This document shows positions 8,098 to 17,367 of a stretch of DNA of 64,000 nt, in pieces (position 1 is the first letter of the stretch; each line of letters starts with the position of its first letter). Made by a program: the position numbers and the translations under genes. The notes below the pieces were generated by a model. The model did not search any database, had not been told where the DNA came from, and saw nothing but the letters and a program-made list of their open reading frames with translations. The stretch comes from Arthrobacter alkaliphilus (GTDB lineage: Bacteria > Actinomycetota > Actinomycetes > Actinomycetales > Micrococcaceae). Location of the stretch: positions 1 through 64,000 of the forward strand of contig NZ_JAKEEC010000004.1 in the NCBI RefSeq assembly GCF_021483235.1, given 5' to 3'.

Positions 8098-9387
8098 ATG
8101 ATCTCCGTCATCGCGCCTCCGCATCGTGCCCCCACTGCGAATCCGGTCCCCGGCAATCCCGCCACAGACGGCGCCCGGTCGCTTGGTTCCAAAGCGGAAA
8201 ATCACCTGCCGAAGAGCGAAGCAAGGCAGTCCCGGCCTGACCTCGCGACGCTGACCGCACTGCGTTTTGTTGCCGCGCTTTGGGTGGTTCTCTTCCACCT
8301 TCAAGCCATGCAGAACACCTTCCTGTCTCCCGTCTACGAGCTGTTCCGACCCGTCGTGGCCAACGGCGACCTGGGCGTGGACGTGTTCTTTGTGCTCAGC
8401 GGCTTCATCATCACCTACACGTACCTGGACCGGCTGGGCCCACGGTTCCGCTGGCGAGCTGCCGGGGAGTTTGTCTGGGCCCGGTTCGCCCGGATGTGGC
8501 CCGCGTTCGCGCTGGTGGTGGGTGTGTTGGGCCTCTGGCTGGTGTACGGGAGCGCGCAGGAATCCGTACGGGAATGGTCCCTGCAGACCCAGGCTCCGGA
8601 CCTGTCGCCGTGGGGTCTCGCCAAACAGTTGCTGATGATGCATCTCTGGTTCCAAGCCGGTACCGACGGCGCCAGCTGGTTCGGCCCCGGATGGACGGTC
8701 AGTGCCGAGTGGCTCGCCTACCTGGCATTTCCGCTGGTGGCATTGGTCCTGTACCGGCTACGCCGCCTGCATCCGGCCTTGGCGCTGGCCGCCTCCGTGC
8801 TCGTTCTCCTGCCGGCAGCAATCTGGGGTCCGGACCTGCCAATCGCCGCCGATGACCATCAGCCCTACGAATGGCTGTTGCGGATCGTGTGTTGCTTCAT
8901 CGCCGGCGCTTTCGCTTGCATCGCGGCACGGAACGCAGACCGGGTGAAGTTCAATCCCGCCCTGGCCGGTCCCGGCGCCCTGCTGACCGCGACCGCCGTC
9001 GTCGTCTTCCTGGCCACGGCAGGAAAACCCGGTCCCGGACGGCTGGCAGTGCTTGCCTTCCCGCTCCTTATTGCCCTGCTAGCACTGACCCGCGGCCGGC
9101 TCCGCTCGGCGTTGTCCGCCCGCTGGCTGCAGTACGGTGGGCACAGTTCCTACAGCCTGTACCTGGTCCACATGTTCTTCATCTACCTCTTCTACTGGGT
9201 CATCAGGGATTGGCCGAACGGCGCCGGACCCGTAGCGGAGAACGTGCTCGCCGCCGCGTGCCTGCTCGCGATGGCCATGGCCACTCACGTGCTGTTCAAA
9301 TATGTCGAGGAACCTGCCCGGCTCCGGCTGCGCGCACTGGTGCCGAAGGCGGGTGCGGCGAGAGTGGCAGGCCCGGGCGGCACGTAA
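8098..9387 (+). CDS. acyltransferase family 3 membrane protein (O-acyltransferase)
   Basis: 429 aa multi-pass membrane protein. After about 45 residues of polar sequence, LTALRFVAALWVVLFHLQ carries the Arg and His typical of the first helix of acyltransferase-3 (OafA/NodX-like) enzymes, which transfer acyl groups to cell-surface glycans. Acceptor unknown. TATGGT (8085-8090) lies 7 nt before ATG 8098, favouring a leaderless start there rather than ATG 8086. The stop lies in an 18-bp tandem duplication shared with the convergent PAP2 gene. Confidence 0.8.
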   Translation: MISVIAPPHRAPTANPVPGNPATDGARSLGSKAENHLPKSEARQSRPDLATLTALRFVAALWVVLFHLQAMQNTFLSPVYELFRPVVANGDLGVDVFFVLSGFIITYTYLDRLGPRFRWRAAGEFVWARFARMWPAFALVVGVLGLWLVYGSAQESVREWSLQTQAPDLSPWGLAKQLLMMHLWFQAGTDGASWFGPGWTVSAEWLAYLAFPLVALVLYRLRRLHPALALAASVLVLLPAAIWGPDLPIAADDHQPYEWLLRIVCCFIAGAFACIAARNADRVKFNPALAGPGALLTATAVVVFLATAGKPGPGRLAVLAFPLLIALLALTRGRLRSALSARWLQYGGHSSYSLYLVHMFFIYLFYWVIRDWPNGAGPVAENVLAAACLLAMAMATHVLFKYVEEPARLRLRALVPKAGAARVAGPGGT

Positions 9388-9420
9388 GGTGACTGGCGCC
9401 GCTAAGGTGACTGGCGCCGT
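9385..9420. repeat. tandem 18-bp duplication between convergent genes
   Basis: TAAGGTGACTGGCGCCGC at 9385-9402 is repeated at 9403-9420 with the last base changed. The first copy begins with the TAA stop of the acyltransferase gene; the junction (9402-9404) supplies the stop of the minus-strand PAP2 gene, so both genes end inside the duplication. Confidence 0.8.
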
Positions 9421-10316
9421 CGGGCACTCAGGCCGAAAAGCCACGTGGCCGCGACGGTTGTCAGATAACCCGTGATGACAATCAGGGAGACCCCGGCCCA
9501 GAAGTAGTTGGTGGTGCTTTCCTTGCCCAAGCCGGTCGCGATTCCCGTCAACGAGTACACCGCAACGGCCGCCGCAGCAACGCCCGCCAGGGTGGACAGG
9601 GAAAGCCACAAACGCGACGACGCCCAGTGGTCGCCGCGGCCGTCCGGAACATTCCAGCGCTTCCCGGTGCGCAGCACCAACCAACCGGCCGGCAGCATGA
9701 CCGCACCCACCACGAGGAACGCGGCGACGACGTCGGCAGGCCGGTGCCACTGGTTGATCAGCGTCGAAACCCCGGCCGCCACCGCGAAAGTCCCGCCGAG
9801 GAATCCCGCCAAGGGCCGCCAGCGCGGCGAGACCACCAGGAACACCGCCGCAGCCGCCGACGCCGCGAGCGTGGTATGACCCGAGGGCAGCGAGTTCAGG
9901 TCGATGGTCTGGACGCCGCGGAACGGCCTGTTCGGGAACCAGTCCTTGAGGACCTGGGTGGCCAGGTTCGCCGCGACACATGCCGCCACGGCGATCCCGG
10001 CAGACTTCCAGCGACGACGCATGACGGTGACGAAAACAACGACGACGGCGGCGATCGCCAGCGAGATGACGGGCAGCCAATCGAGGAACTTGGTGCTCGC
10101 CCGCTCGGCGGGACCGTTGATGGTTGCGGCTTCCACCAAGGCCGATTCGTCGATGTACTGTCCCGTTGTGGTGCGCACGAAAAAATAGTAGGTGGCAACG
10201 AGTGAGACCATGCATGCCAAGGTTGCGAGCACAAAAAGAAAGCCCGTCCCGGCGCCGTCCCAGCGCAAGGTGGCGGGTCCACGTGTGGCCAGCCGGCTCG
10301 TCTTAGGAAAACTCAT
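9402..10316 (-). CDS. PAP2-family phosphatase (membrane)
   Basis: 304 aa. The three motifs of type-2 phosphatidic acid phosphatases are visible: KDWFPNRP (K...RP), PSGHTT, and STLINQWHRPADV (S...H...D, with the catalytic His). Several transmembrane helices. Likely acts on lipid phosphates or undecaprenyl-diphosphate-like substrates at the membrane; substrate not determinable. The start is placed at MSFPKTSRL because upstream codons overlap the glycosyltransferase end and read as non-coding; it is 32 bp downstream of that gene and probably in the same transcript. Confidence 0.8.
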   Translation of the reverse strand: MSFPKTSRLATRGPATLRWDGAGTGFLFVLATLACMVSLVATYYFFVRTTTGQYIDESALVEAATINGPAERASTKFLDWLPVISLAIAAVVVVFVTVMRRRWKSAGIAVAACVAANLATQVLKDWFPNRPFRGVQTIDLNSLPSGHTTLAASAAAAVFLVVSPRWRPLAGFLGGTFAVAAGVSTLINQWHRPADVVAAFLVVGAVMLPAGWLVLRTGKRWNVPDGRGDHWASSRLWLSLSTLAGVAAAAVAVYSLTGIATGLGKESTTNYFWAGVSLIVITGYLTTVAATWLFGLSARRRQSP

Positions 10317-10348
10317 TGCTTTCAGGTTGTCATATTTGGCTGGGAGGA

Positions 10349-11371
10349 TCACCTTTGCTCGGCGAGGAGCTCCCTGTACAGGGCCAAGTGTTCGCCGACC
10401 ATCCGCTCGGCGCTGAAGTAGTTCTCTGCTGCGCGGCGGCACTCTGCGCGATCCAGTGCGGCGGCGGCGACGACGGCGTCGGCCAACTCTGTGGGACTGG
10501 ACCGAAGGTAGCCGGTGACGCCCTCGGAAACGATCTCCGGTGCGGATCCCCGTAACGTTGCCACCACCGGGGTCCCGGCGGCGAGGGACTCGATCATCGC
10601 CATTCCGAAGGGTTCATCCCACTGAATCGGATTCAGCAGGGCCACGGACCCGCCCAGGAGGACGAACTTGTCCGCGGCGTTCAGCTCGCCGAGGTATTCG
10701 ACGTCGGGCCCTAGAAGGGGTGCGATGACCTCGGCGTAGTACTCATGTTCTTCCGCGCTGTACATCTTCGCCGCGATTCGCAGGGGTATCCCGGCCAGGC
10801 GGGCGGCCTCTATGGCCTCCGGCAAGCCCTTGCCTGGATGCATCCGGCCGAGGAAGCTGGCGTAGCCGCCGTCGCCGGCTCCGACCGGGACTGACTGGGT
10901 GTCAATCCCGTGGTGGATGACCTTCCGTATCTTGATTTCGGGCGCGGTGTCCGCCTGATGGCGCGAGATGGCAATGATCGCAGTATCCGTGGCCATGGCT
11001 TGATAGATGTCATGGTTCTCAGCCGAGAAGGGGAGGTGGGCCGTTGCCACGATGGGCGTTCCCTTTGGCCGATGCCGATACAGCGGGCCGGCCAAAGTGT
11101 TGTCGTGGATGAGGTCGACGCCCTCCATGGCCGCGAAGGCGTACACGCTGTGGCGGAGTTCGTCCGTCCCGTTGCCTATCCGCGAGCCGTCGGCGAGCGG
11201 CGTTCCGGGGACCTTGTCCACTGGACATGTGCTTCCGGATGCCGCCGCGAGGAGCACATCGTGTCCCTCGGCAACCAGGCCGCGGGCGAGGATATCGATG
11301 ATCGACTCCGTGCCCCCGTATGCAGGCGGCGGCACCGGAATCCATGGCGGGGCAACCAAGCCGATGCGCAT
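10349..11371 (-). CDS. glycosyltransferase family 4
   Basis: 340 aa GT-B glycosyltransferase. The N-terminal acceptor lobe has a YGGTE loop; the C-terminal donor lobe has EPFGMAMIESLAAGTP, the EX7E nucleotide-sugar-binding motif of family GT4. It begins immediately after the stop of the debranching-type glycosidase gene (no spacer), so the pair are translationally coupled. GT4 enzymes next to amylo-glucosidase genes suggest a role in alpha-glucan or compatible-solute metabolism; donor and acceptor are unknown. Confidence 0.85.
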   Translation of the reverse strand: MRIGLVAPPWIPVPPPAYGGTESIIDILARGLVAEGHDVLLAAASGSTCPVDKVPGTPLADGSRIGNGTDELRHSVYAFAAMEGVDLIHDNTLAGPLYRHRPKGTPIVATAHLPFSAENHDIYQAMATDTAIIAISRHQADTAPEIKIRKVIHHGIDTQSVPVGAGDGGYASFLGRMHPGKGLPEAIEAARLAGIPLRIAAKMYSAEEHEYYAEVIAPLLGPDVEYLGELNAADKFVLLGGSVALLNPIQWDEPFGMAMIESLAAGTPVVATLRGSAPEIVSEGVTGYLRSSPTELADAVVAAAALDRAECRRAAENYFSAERMVGEHLALYRELLAEQR

Positions 11372-13543
11372 CTAATACCCCCGCTGCGATCCCGAGGTGA
11401 CGTGGTGGACATCCAAAAGATCGGCCAACGGCTTGCGGGCTTCGCTGTGCAGCGCGACGTTCTCCGGTAGGTCCCTGACCCGTGTTTTCCCGTTGACCAC
11501 TTCCACGGAGATCCGGGCGCCGGTGAGCGGGATGTTCCGCATCATAATGTCGCCGAAACCTTCGGGAATCACCGGTGCCAGCCAGAGGCCGCCGTGGGTC
11601 AGGCAGGGATCGAAACGGAGCAACACCCGCAGCAAGTGAACCGGTGTGGCAGCGGCCCACGCTTGCGGCGAACAGGACGAAGGGTACGGGACCGGCGTCG
11701 CGTACGTTTTTCTGTCCAGGCCGCAGAACAACTCCGGGAGCCGTCCGCCGAATGCCTCAGCCGCGTCGAGGAGGCCCACGACGAGGCGCTGGGCCTCCTC
11801 GACGAAGCCGTAGCGCATCAATCCGGCGGCAATGAGGGCATTGTCATGCGGCCACACCGAGCCGTTGTGGTAGCTCGCGGGATTGTATGCCGCCATGTCC
11901 GAGGCCAGCGTCCGGACGCCCCAGCCAGTGAACATGGTGTCCGACATGAGCCGCTCCGCGACCAAGGGAGCCTTGTCGTCGTCGACGATTCCGCTCCACA
12001 GGCAATGGCCCATGTTTGATGCGCAGGCGTCCACCGGCTGCTTGTCCCGATCGAGGGCGATGGCGAAATAGCCGCGTTCAGGCAGCCAGAATTGCTCGTT
12101 GAATTTTCGCTTGAGTTCGGCCGCCCGCGCGCCCCACACCGCGGCCAGTTTCAGGTCACCGTCTTCCTGGGCCATCAAAGCCCGGCTGAGATAGGCGGTG
12201 TAGACGTAGCCTTGGACTTCGCACAATGCGATCGGCGCCTCTGCCAAGGTGCCGTCGGCGAAGTTGATGCCGTCCCCGGAGTCCTTCCAGCCTTGATTGA
12301 GGAGCCCATGGTCCGTGGCCCGTTCGTACTCGACGAAGCCGTCGCCGTCGCTGTCTCCGTAGTCGCGGATCCAGTCCAGGGCCCGGTCCACCGCGGGAAG
12401 AAGGGACTGCGAGACCTCGGAATGGAAGCCCCAACGGGTGAGCTCCCCGGCGAGTGTGACGAACAAGGGGGTGGCGTCCACCGACCCGTAATACGCACTG
12501 CCGCCGCCAAGCGCAAGGCCCGTGGTGGCACCGAGACGCACCTCGTGCAGGATCCGGCCCGGCTCTTCTTCGCTGAGCGGATTGACGGTGCGGCCTTGGT
12601 GGTCAGCCAAGGTCTTCAGCGTGCCGAGGGCGAGGGACGGATCCAAGGGAAGGGTCATGAACGATGTCAGGAGCGAGTCGCGGCCGAAGAGAGCCATGAA
12701 CCAGGGAGATCCCGCCGCAACCACTGTCCGTCCGGGATGCTCGGGGTCGAAGATCCTGAGCGATCCGAGGTCCTCCCTGCTCTGGGCCACTGCTTTCTCG
12801 AAGGCCTTGTTGGTGAGTTCCGTGATGGGAACTTTGCCGTGCCACTCCTGGAGCCTTTCTTCAGGAAGATCGTAGGCGCGCTGGTTGCCCCACACTTCGG
12901 CGTCCGCCTCGGGCCCGACTCCGTCAATGCGCGGCGTGGCCGTCACGCCCGTGGACCAATGGCCTTGGGGTTCAAGGCTGACGTCATAGCTGAGGACATC
13001 TCCGTCAACAACAGCATTGGGCGCGTCAATGGTGACAAGGACGTGCCGGCCCTGCCGATGGGACTCGAGGACCAACGAACCGTCGCTACCCCGCGCCAAA
13101 TGCACACTCTCGTGGCGTGCCCGGCCTTCCTTCACTTCGAAAATGTCGGCAAAGTCCGCGTTGATTTTGAGTGAGACCGTGGTGCGGGTGGGCAGGCTGG
13201 AAAAGTTCCTGATCGTAATCTCTTCGTGCACGCCGCCGAACAGGCTCCGACGGCGTTCAATCAGCAGGTGGCTGTCTGCGAGGCCATCGGTGCGTGCGGC
13301 CCGGCCGACGAAATCGGCGCGATAAGGCTCCGGGACAGGAGAACCCAAGGCCTCGATCGCGTGGCCGTTCACCTCCAAGACCCAGTTGGAAACGAACCGT
13401 GTGTCACGGAAGAACATCCCGTGCGGGCGTAGTTGGTCCATGTCGCCGTTGGCCGCAGAGACGCAAAACGATGTTCCTGCCAACAACGTTACGGCGCCTG
13501 CGCCGGCCGAACCTGCGAGGTTTTCGGCATTCCAACCTGTCAT
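11372..13543 (-). CDS. glycogen debranching enzyme-like protein (amylo-alpha-1,6-glucosidase family)
   Basis: 723 aa. The N-terminal approximately 200 residues (FFRDTRFVSNWVLEVNG, ERRRSLFGGVHEEI) match the GDE_N-type beta domain; the remainder is an (alpha/alpha)6 barrel related to GH15/GH133, with SPWFMALFGRDSLLTS and GSVWPHDNALIAAGL. Predicted to hydrolyse alpha-glucosidic links of glycogen-like glucan. A candidate promoter on the minus strand is TTCACT (13612-13617), 17 bp, TACGCT (13589-13594). First gene of a minus-strand unit with the glycosyltransferase and PAP2 genes; its upstream side faces the 32-bp repeat array. Confidence 0.85.
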   Translation of the reverse strand: MTGWNAENLAGSAGAGAVTLLAGTSFCVSAANGDMDQLRPHGMFFRDTRFVSNWVLEVNGHAIEALGSPVPEPYRADFVGRAARTDGLADSHLLIERRRSLFGGVHEEITIRNFSSLPTRTTVSLKINADFADIFEVKEGRARHESVHLARGSDGSLVLESHRQGRHVLVTIDAPNAVVDGDVLSYDVSLEPQGHWSTGVTATPRIDGVGPEADAEVWGNQRAYDLPEERLQEWHGKVPITELTNKAFEKAVAQSREDLGSLRIFDPEHPGRTVVAAGSPWFMALFGRDSLLTSFMTLPLDPSLALGTLKTLADHQGRTVNPLSEEEPGRILHEVRLGATTGLALGGGSAYYGSVDATPLFVTLAGELTRWGFHSEVSQSLLPAVDRALDWIRDYGDSDGDGFVEYERATDHGLLNQGWKDSGDGINFADGTLAEAPIALCEVQGYVYTAYLSRALMAQEDGDLKLAAVWGARAAELKRKFNEQFWLPERGYFAIALDRDKQPVDACASNMGHCLWSGIVDDDKAPLVAERLMSDTMFTGWGVRTLASDMAAYNPASYHNGSVWPHDNALIAAGLMRYGFVEEAQRLVVGLLDAAEAFGGRLPELFCGLDRKTYATPVPYPSSCSPQAWAAATPVHLLRVLLRFDPCLTHGGLWLAPVIPEGFGDIMMRNIPLTGARISVEVVNGKTRVRDLPENVALHSEARKPLADLLDVHHVTSGSQRGY

Positions 13544-13647
13544 TCATCGACTCCAAAGCTAGGCGCGGGGGAATGGGCAGCTTGTTTCAGCGTATTCGCC
13601 GCATCTTCGGAAGTGAATACTCGCTCGGATATGGCGGGTTTTGCGTG

Positions 13648-14882
13648 GACGCCCGGTCACGTCCTGCGGGTTGTGGGTGGATGCCCGGTCACGTCCTGCG
13701 GGTTGTGGGCGGACGCCCGGTCGGGTGTGGCGGGTTGTGGGTGGATGCCCGGTCGGGTGTGGCGGGTTTTGAGGTGGATGCCCGGTCACATCCTGCGGCT
13801 TTTCGGGGGACGCCCGGTCACATGTGGCGGGTTGTGGGTGGATGCCCGGTCACATCGTGCGGGTTGTGGGTGCACGTCTGGCAGGTTTTGGGCGGACGCC
13901 CGGTCACGTCTGGCGGGTTGTGGGTGGACGCCCGGTCACGTCTGGCGGGTTGTGGGTGGGTGCCCGGTCACGTCTGGCGGGTTGTGGGTGGACGCCCGGT
14001 CACGTCTGGCGGGTTGTGGGTGGACGCCCGGTCACGTCTGGCGGGTTGTGGGTGGGTGCCCGGTCACGTCTGGCGGGTTGTGGGTGGACGCCCGGTCACG
14101 TCTGGCGGGTTGTGGGTGGACGCCCGGTCACGTCTGGCGGGTTGTGGGTGGGTGCCCGGTCACGTCTGGCGGGTTGTGGGTGGACGCCCGGTCACGTCTG
14201 GCGGGTTGTGGGTGGATGCCCGGTCACGTCTGGCGGGTTGTGGGTGGGTGCCCGGTCACGTCTGGCGGGTTGTGGGTGGACGCCCGGTCACGTCTGGCGG
14301 GTTGTGGGTGGACGCCCGGTCACGTCTGGCGGGTTGTGGGTGGGTGCCCGGTCACGTCTGGCGGGTTGTGGGTGGACGCCCGGTCACGTCTGGCGGGTTG
14401 TGGGTGGATGCCCGGTCACGTCTGGCGGGTTGTGGGTGGGTGCCCGGTCACGTCTGGCGGGTTGTGGGTGGACGCCCGGTCACGTCTGGCGGGTTGTGGG
14501 TGGACGCCCGGTCACGTCTGGCGGGTTGTGGGTGGGTGCCCGGTCACGTCTGGCGGGTTGTGGGTGGACGCCCGGTCACGTCTGGCGGGTTGTGGGTGGA
14601 TGCCCGGTCACGTCTGGCGGGTTGTGGGTGGGTGCCCGGTCACGTCTGGCGGGTTGTGGGTGGACGCCCGGTCACATCCTGCGGGTTGTGGGTGGGTGCC
14701 CGGTCACGTCTGGCGGGTTGTGGGTGGAGGCCCGGTGATCCTGCGGGTTGTGGGTGGACGCCCGATCACATAGGTGGCCGGGGGTTTGGGTTTTGGGTGT
14801 TGTAGGTGGCCGGGGGTTTGGGGTTTGGGTGCGGTAGGTGACCGAGGGTTTGGGGTTTGGGTGTTGTAAGTGGCCGGGCGTC
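13648..14882. repeat. 32-bp tandem repeat array (locus 1 of a dispersed family), about 35 forward units then 4 inverted units
   Basis: From 13648 to 14769 a 32-bp unit repeats about 35 times: core GACGCCCGGTCAC then a 19-nt segment, mostly GTCTGGCGGGTTGTGGGTG. Unit heads alternate GAC, GGT, GAC or GAT, giving 96- and 192-bp higher-order repeats, the mark of recent expansion. The first seven or so units and one 22-bp partial unit near 13870 are more divergent. After GACGCCCGATCAC (14757-14769) the direction flips: inverted cores GTGGCCGGGG-type start at 14774, 14806, 14838 and 14870, again every 32 bp. It fills the space between two divergent genes. Because 32 is not a multiple of 3 and the unit has no stop, all three forward frames stay open; these are not genes. 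Confidence 0.95.
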
Positions 14883-14918
14883 GGGGAGGGGTGAGGGGGC
14901 CGTAACACGAATGTGACG

Positions 14919-14966
14919 CTTGACACGTGTTAGGTGATGGATTTACGCTACCTAACACGTGTTAGG
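14919..14966 (+). promoter_or_regulatory. promoter and twin LacI-family operators of the sugar ABC operon
   Basis: Promoter: TTGACA at 14920-14925, 18-bp spacer, TACGCT at 14944-14949. Operator O1 (14919-14934) is CTTGACACGTGTTAGG and covers the -35; O2 (14951-14966) is CCTAACACGTGTTAGG, a perfect 16-bp palindrome at the expected transcription start. O1 matches O2 at 14 of 16 positions; centres are 32 bp apart. A third copy lies in front of the lacI-type gene at 20861-20876, so that regulator is the likely ligand. Confidence 0.85.
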
Positions 14967-14978
14967 AAGGAATTGGAC

Positions 14979-16397
14979 ATGGCAGGAAGCAATGGGACGC
15001 TGCGTGAAATCTCACGCAGGACAGCCCTTGGTGCCCTGGGTGCGGGAATTGTCGGAGCAACGGTGGCGTCGTGGCCGCGGTTGTCCGGCATCGACATCCC
15101 GGGCCGCGGGGACAACAGCCTTAGCATCGCCATCTTGGGAACAGCAGCGGACGCAGCCGCCCGCCAGCGGGTCATCGATGCGTTCACGAAGGTACACCCC
15201 GAAATCAAGGTGAAGGTCCAGGCCATCCAAGCCGCGGACTGGAAGGACTTCTTCACCAAGATCCTCACCATGGTGGCAGCAGGAACGCCACCGGATGTGG
15301 TCTACGTGGCCACCGAAGGTGCCCAGCTCTTCGCTGAAAAACTGGCGCACCCCTTGGACGACTACCTTCGCCGCGACGCAGCGGACATGAAGGAGTATTT
15401 CGCGGACGTCCACCCGAGCCTGGTTGAGGCGTTCATGTACAAGGGAAGCCTGTTCCAGCTTCCCATCGACTGGAACGCCGCGAACATTTACTACAACACC
15501 TCGGCCCTGCAGCAAGCCGGACTCGAACGTCCCGCGGATAACTGGACCCAGGTCGATTTCCGTAACACCTTGGCGGCCATGCGGAAAGCACGCCCGCAGG
15601 ACTTCACCCCGTACTACTGGACCAACAGGCTCTTCGGCGGCGTCGTGCCCTGGCTCTACGCCAACGGCACCAGCTTCCTCAAGGAATCCAAGTCCACCGG
15701 AGGCGAATGGCTCTGGGACACCTTCTACGGGCAGGATCCCTCACGCGGACTGCGCTCAGGCGGCTACCAATGGCTCGAATCCAATGCCGACGACCCGCTG
15801 GTGTACGAGTCCTTCGACTACCTCCGCGGCCTCGTCAAGGATGGCCTCGGCGTCCGTCCCGAAGAAGGCGGCGGAAATTCACTCGTCGGGCTGTTCGCCT
15901 CCAACAGGATCGGCATGACCCCCGCCGGCGGCTATTGGGTGGAAGGCCTCCACACCGCCGGAATGAAGGAAGACGGCTTCGACGTCCAGTTCTTCCCGCG
16001 CTGGCGCACCCAACGGCACCAATTCGGCACCGCCGGATACGCGATCATGAAGACCGCCAAGGACAAGGACGCCGCTTGGGAGTGGCTCAAGTTCGCCTCG
16101 AGCCTGGAGGCCATGCGGTTGGTCTTCCCGACGCCGAACACCACCCCCGCGCGCCGTTCCATGGTGAACGAGCAGTTGTACGCCGGCCGCGGGCCGAAAC
16201 ACTGGAAAGTCTTCTACGACACCCTCGACAAATTCCCCACCACAGGTCCCATTCCGGCACCGCCCCAGCAGGCCGCCGTCGAGACCGCCCTGATGAAAAA
16301 CGTATCCCTGGCCGTCAGCGGTGATGAGAACCAGCTCAAGCAGGCCCTCGCCTCCATGCAGCGCGACCTTGAGATCGCCTTGAGGAGGCAGGCATGA
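14979..16397 (+). CDS. ABC transporter sugar-binding protein (family 1)
   Basis: 472 aa from ATG 14979, which has AGGAAGGA 7 nt upstream; in-frame codons back to 14934 overlap the operator and are rejected. The N-terminus has SRRTALGALGAG, a Tat-type signal peptide. The rest is a family-1 extracellular solute-binding protein (TPPDVVYVATEGAQLF, AANIYYNTSALQQAGL, GYAIMKTAKDKDAAWEWLKF). It delivers an oligosaccharide to the two permeases encoded next; the GH32 gene in the operon points to fructans or sucrose-like sugars. No ATPase gene is present, so a shared MsmK-like ATPase is assumed. Confidence 0.9.
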   Translation: MAGSNGTLREISRRTALGALGAGIVGATVASWPRLSGIDIPGRGDNSLSIAILGTAADAAARQRVIDAFTKVHPEIKVKVQAIQAADWKDFFTKILTMVAAGTPPDVVYVATEGAQLFAEKLAHPLDDYLRRDAADMKEYFADVHPSLVEAFMYKGSLFQLPIDWNAANIYYNTSALQQAGLERPADNWTQVDFRNTLAAMRKARPQDFTPYYWTNRLFGGVVPWLYANGTSFLKESKSTGGEWLWDTFYGQDPSRGLRSGGYQWLESNADDPLVYESFDYLRGLVKDGLGVRPEEGGGNSLVGLFASNRIGMTPAGGYWVEGLHTAGMKEDGFDVQFFPRWRTQRHQFGTAGYAIMKTAKDKDAAWEWLKFASSLEAMRLVFPTPNTTPARRSMVNEQLYAGRGPKHWKVFYDTLDKFPTTGPIPAPPQQAAVETALMKNVSLAVSGDENQLKQALASMQRDLEIALRRQA

Positions 16398-17359
16398 GCA
16401 CGGCAACAACGGGCATGTCCACCGCGCGCCGGAACAAAACCGGCTCCAAACGCCGGAACGGCGGCGCAACGGGGAGCGAAAAAGGAAAGCAGCGCCAGCG
16501 CTGGCTGCCCTGGGCGTTCCTGGCTCCCACCATCCTGGGAATGGGGCTGTTCACGCTCCTGCCGATCGTTGCGTCGGTGCTCCTCGCGTTCTTCCGCTGG
16601 GACATCATTTCGGCGCCGAGTTTCGTCGGGTTCGACAACTTCGCCGAAGTGGTCCAGGACCCCACGGTGAGGGTCTCGTTCGTGAACACCATCATGTTCG
16701 TGGTGGTCGCCGTGGCGTTGCAGCTCGGCCTCGCACTCGGGTTGGCGATCATGGTGCAGGAGAAACTCCCGGCCTGGCTCCGGGTCTTCTTCCGCAGCGC
16801 CTTCTTCTTTCCGCTGATCCTTTCGGCGGCGTCGGTGTCCATCTTCATGCGGTACTTGTTCAACGAACAATTCGGCGTGGTCAACTGGCTCTTGTCCCTC
16901 GTGGGCATCCCCGCCGTACCGTGGCTGACGACGCCGGCCGGTTCCGCCGCCGTCGTGATCCTCGTGTATGTGTGGCAGAACTTCGGGTTCTCGTTCCTGC
17001 TGTTCATCGGCGGCCTAGCGTCGATCCCCACCGAAACGTATGAGGCGGCCTCCATCGATGGCGCCACCGGCTGGCGTAAACACGTCCACGTAACGCTGCC
17101 GCTCCTGAGCCCCACCACCTTGGTGGCCTCGGTGATGGCGATCATCAACGCCCTGCAGGTGTTCGACCAGCCCTACGTCCTGACCCGCGGCGGCCCGGGC
17201 GACGCCACGCGAACCGCGGTGATGGTGATCTTCGAGTCCGCGTTCCAGCGCCTCGAGTTCGGCCAGGCCTCGGCGATCGGCGTCATCCTCACGCTGATCA
17301 TCATGGCCATCACCGCGGCCCAGTTCCGGCTCAGCAAACGATTCGTCTTCTACCAGTAA
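16394..17359 (+). CDS. carbohydrate ABC transporter permease (MalF-like)
   Basis: 321 aa, six or so membrane helices, with the EAA loop EAASIDGATGWRKHVHVTLP near residue 220 that contacts the ATPase. A basic N-terminal tail (RRNKTGSKRRNGGATGSEKGKQRQR) precedes the first helix. Its ATG overlaps the stop of the binding-protein gene by 4 nt. First membrane subunit of the presumed fructo-oligosaccharide importer. Confidence 0.9.
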   Translation: MSTATTGMSTARRNKTGSKRRNGGATGSEKGKQRQRWLPWAFLAPTILGMGLFTLLPIVASVLLAFFRWDIISAPSFVGFDNFAEVVQDPTVRVSFVNTIMFVVVAVALQLGLALGLAIMVQEKLPAWLRVFFRSAFFFPLILSAASVSIFMRYLFNEQFGVVNWLLSLVGIPAVPWLTTPAGSAAVVILVYVWQNFGFSFLLFIGGLASIPTETYEAASIDGATGWRKHVHVTLPLLSPTTLVASVMAIINALQVFDQPYVLTRGGPGDATRTAVMVIFESAFQRLEFGQASAIGVILTLIIMAITAAQFRLSKRFVFYQ

Positions 17360-17367
17360 GGCCCGCC

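Noticed and set aside
13294..14805. Three long overlapping plus-strand open frames with 32-residue repeats (504, 446 and 305 codons)
   Set aside because: They arise because a stop-free 32-bp unit is out of phase with codons, so every forward frame stays open and reads the same peptide pattern. No ribosome site, no family match.
13648..14882. CRISPR array
   Set aside because: The 19-nt segments are nearly identical within a locus rather than unique spacers, the conserved core is only 13 bp, orientation flips inside the array, and no cas gene is present.
13648..14882. Iteron-type replication origin
   Set aside because: No rep, parB or dnaA gene adjoins it, no AT-rich unwinding region follows, and flanking genes are ordinary metabolic genes.
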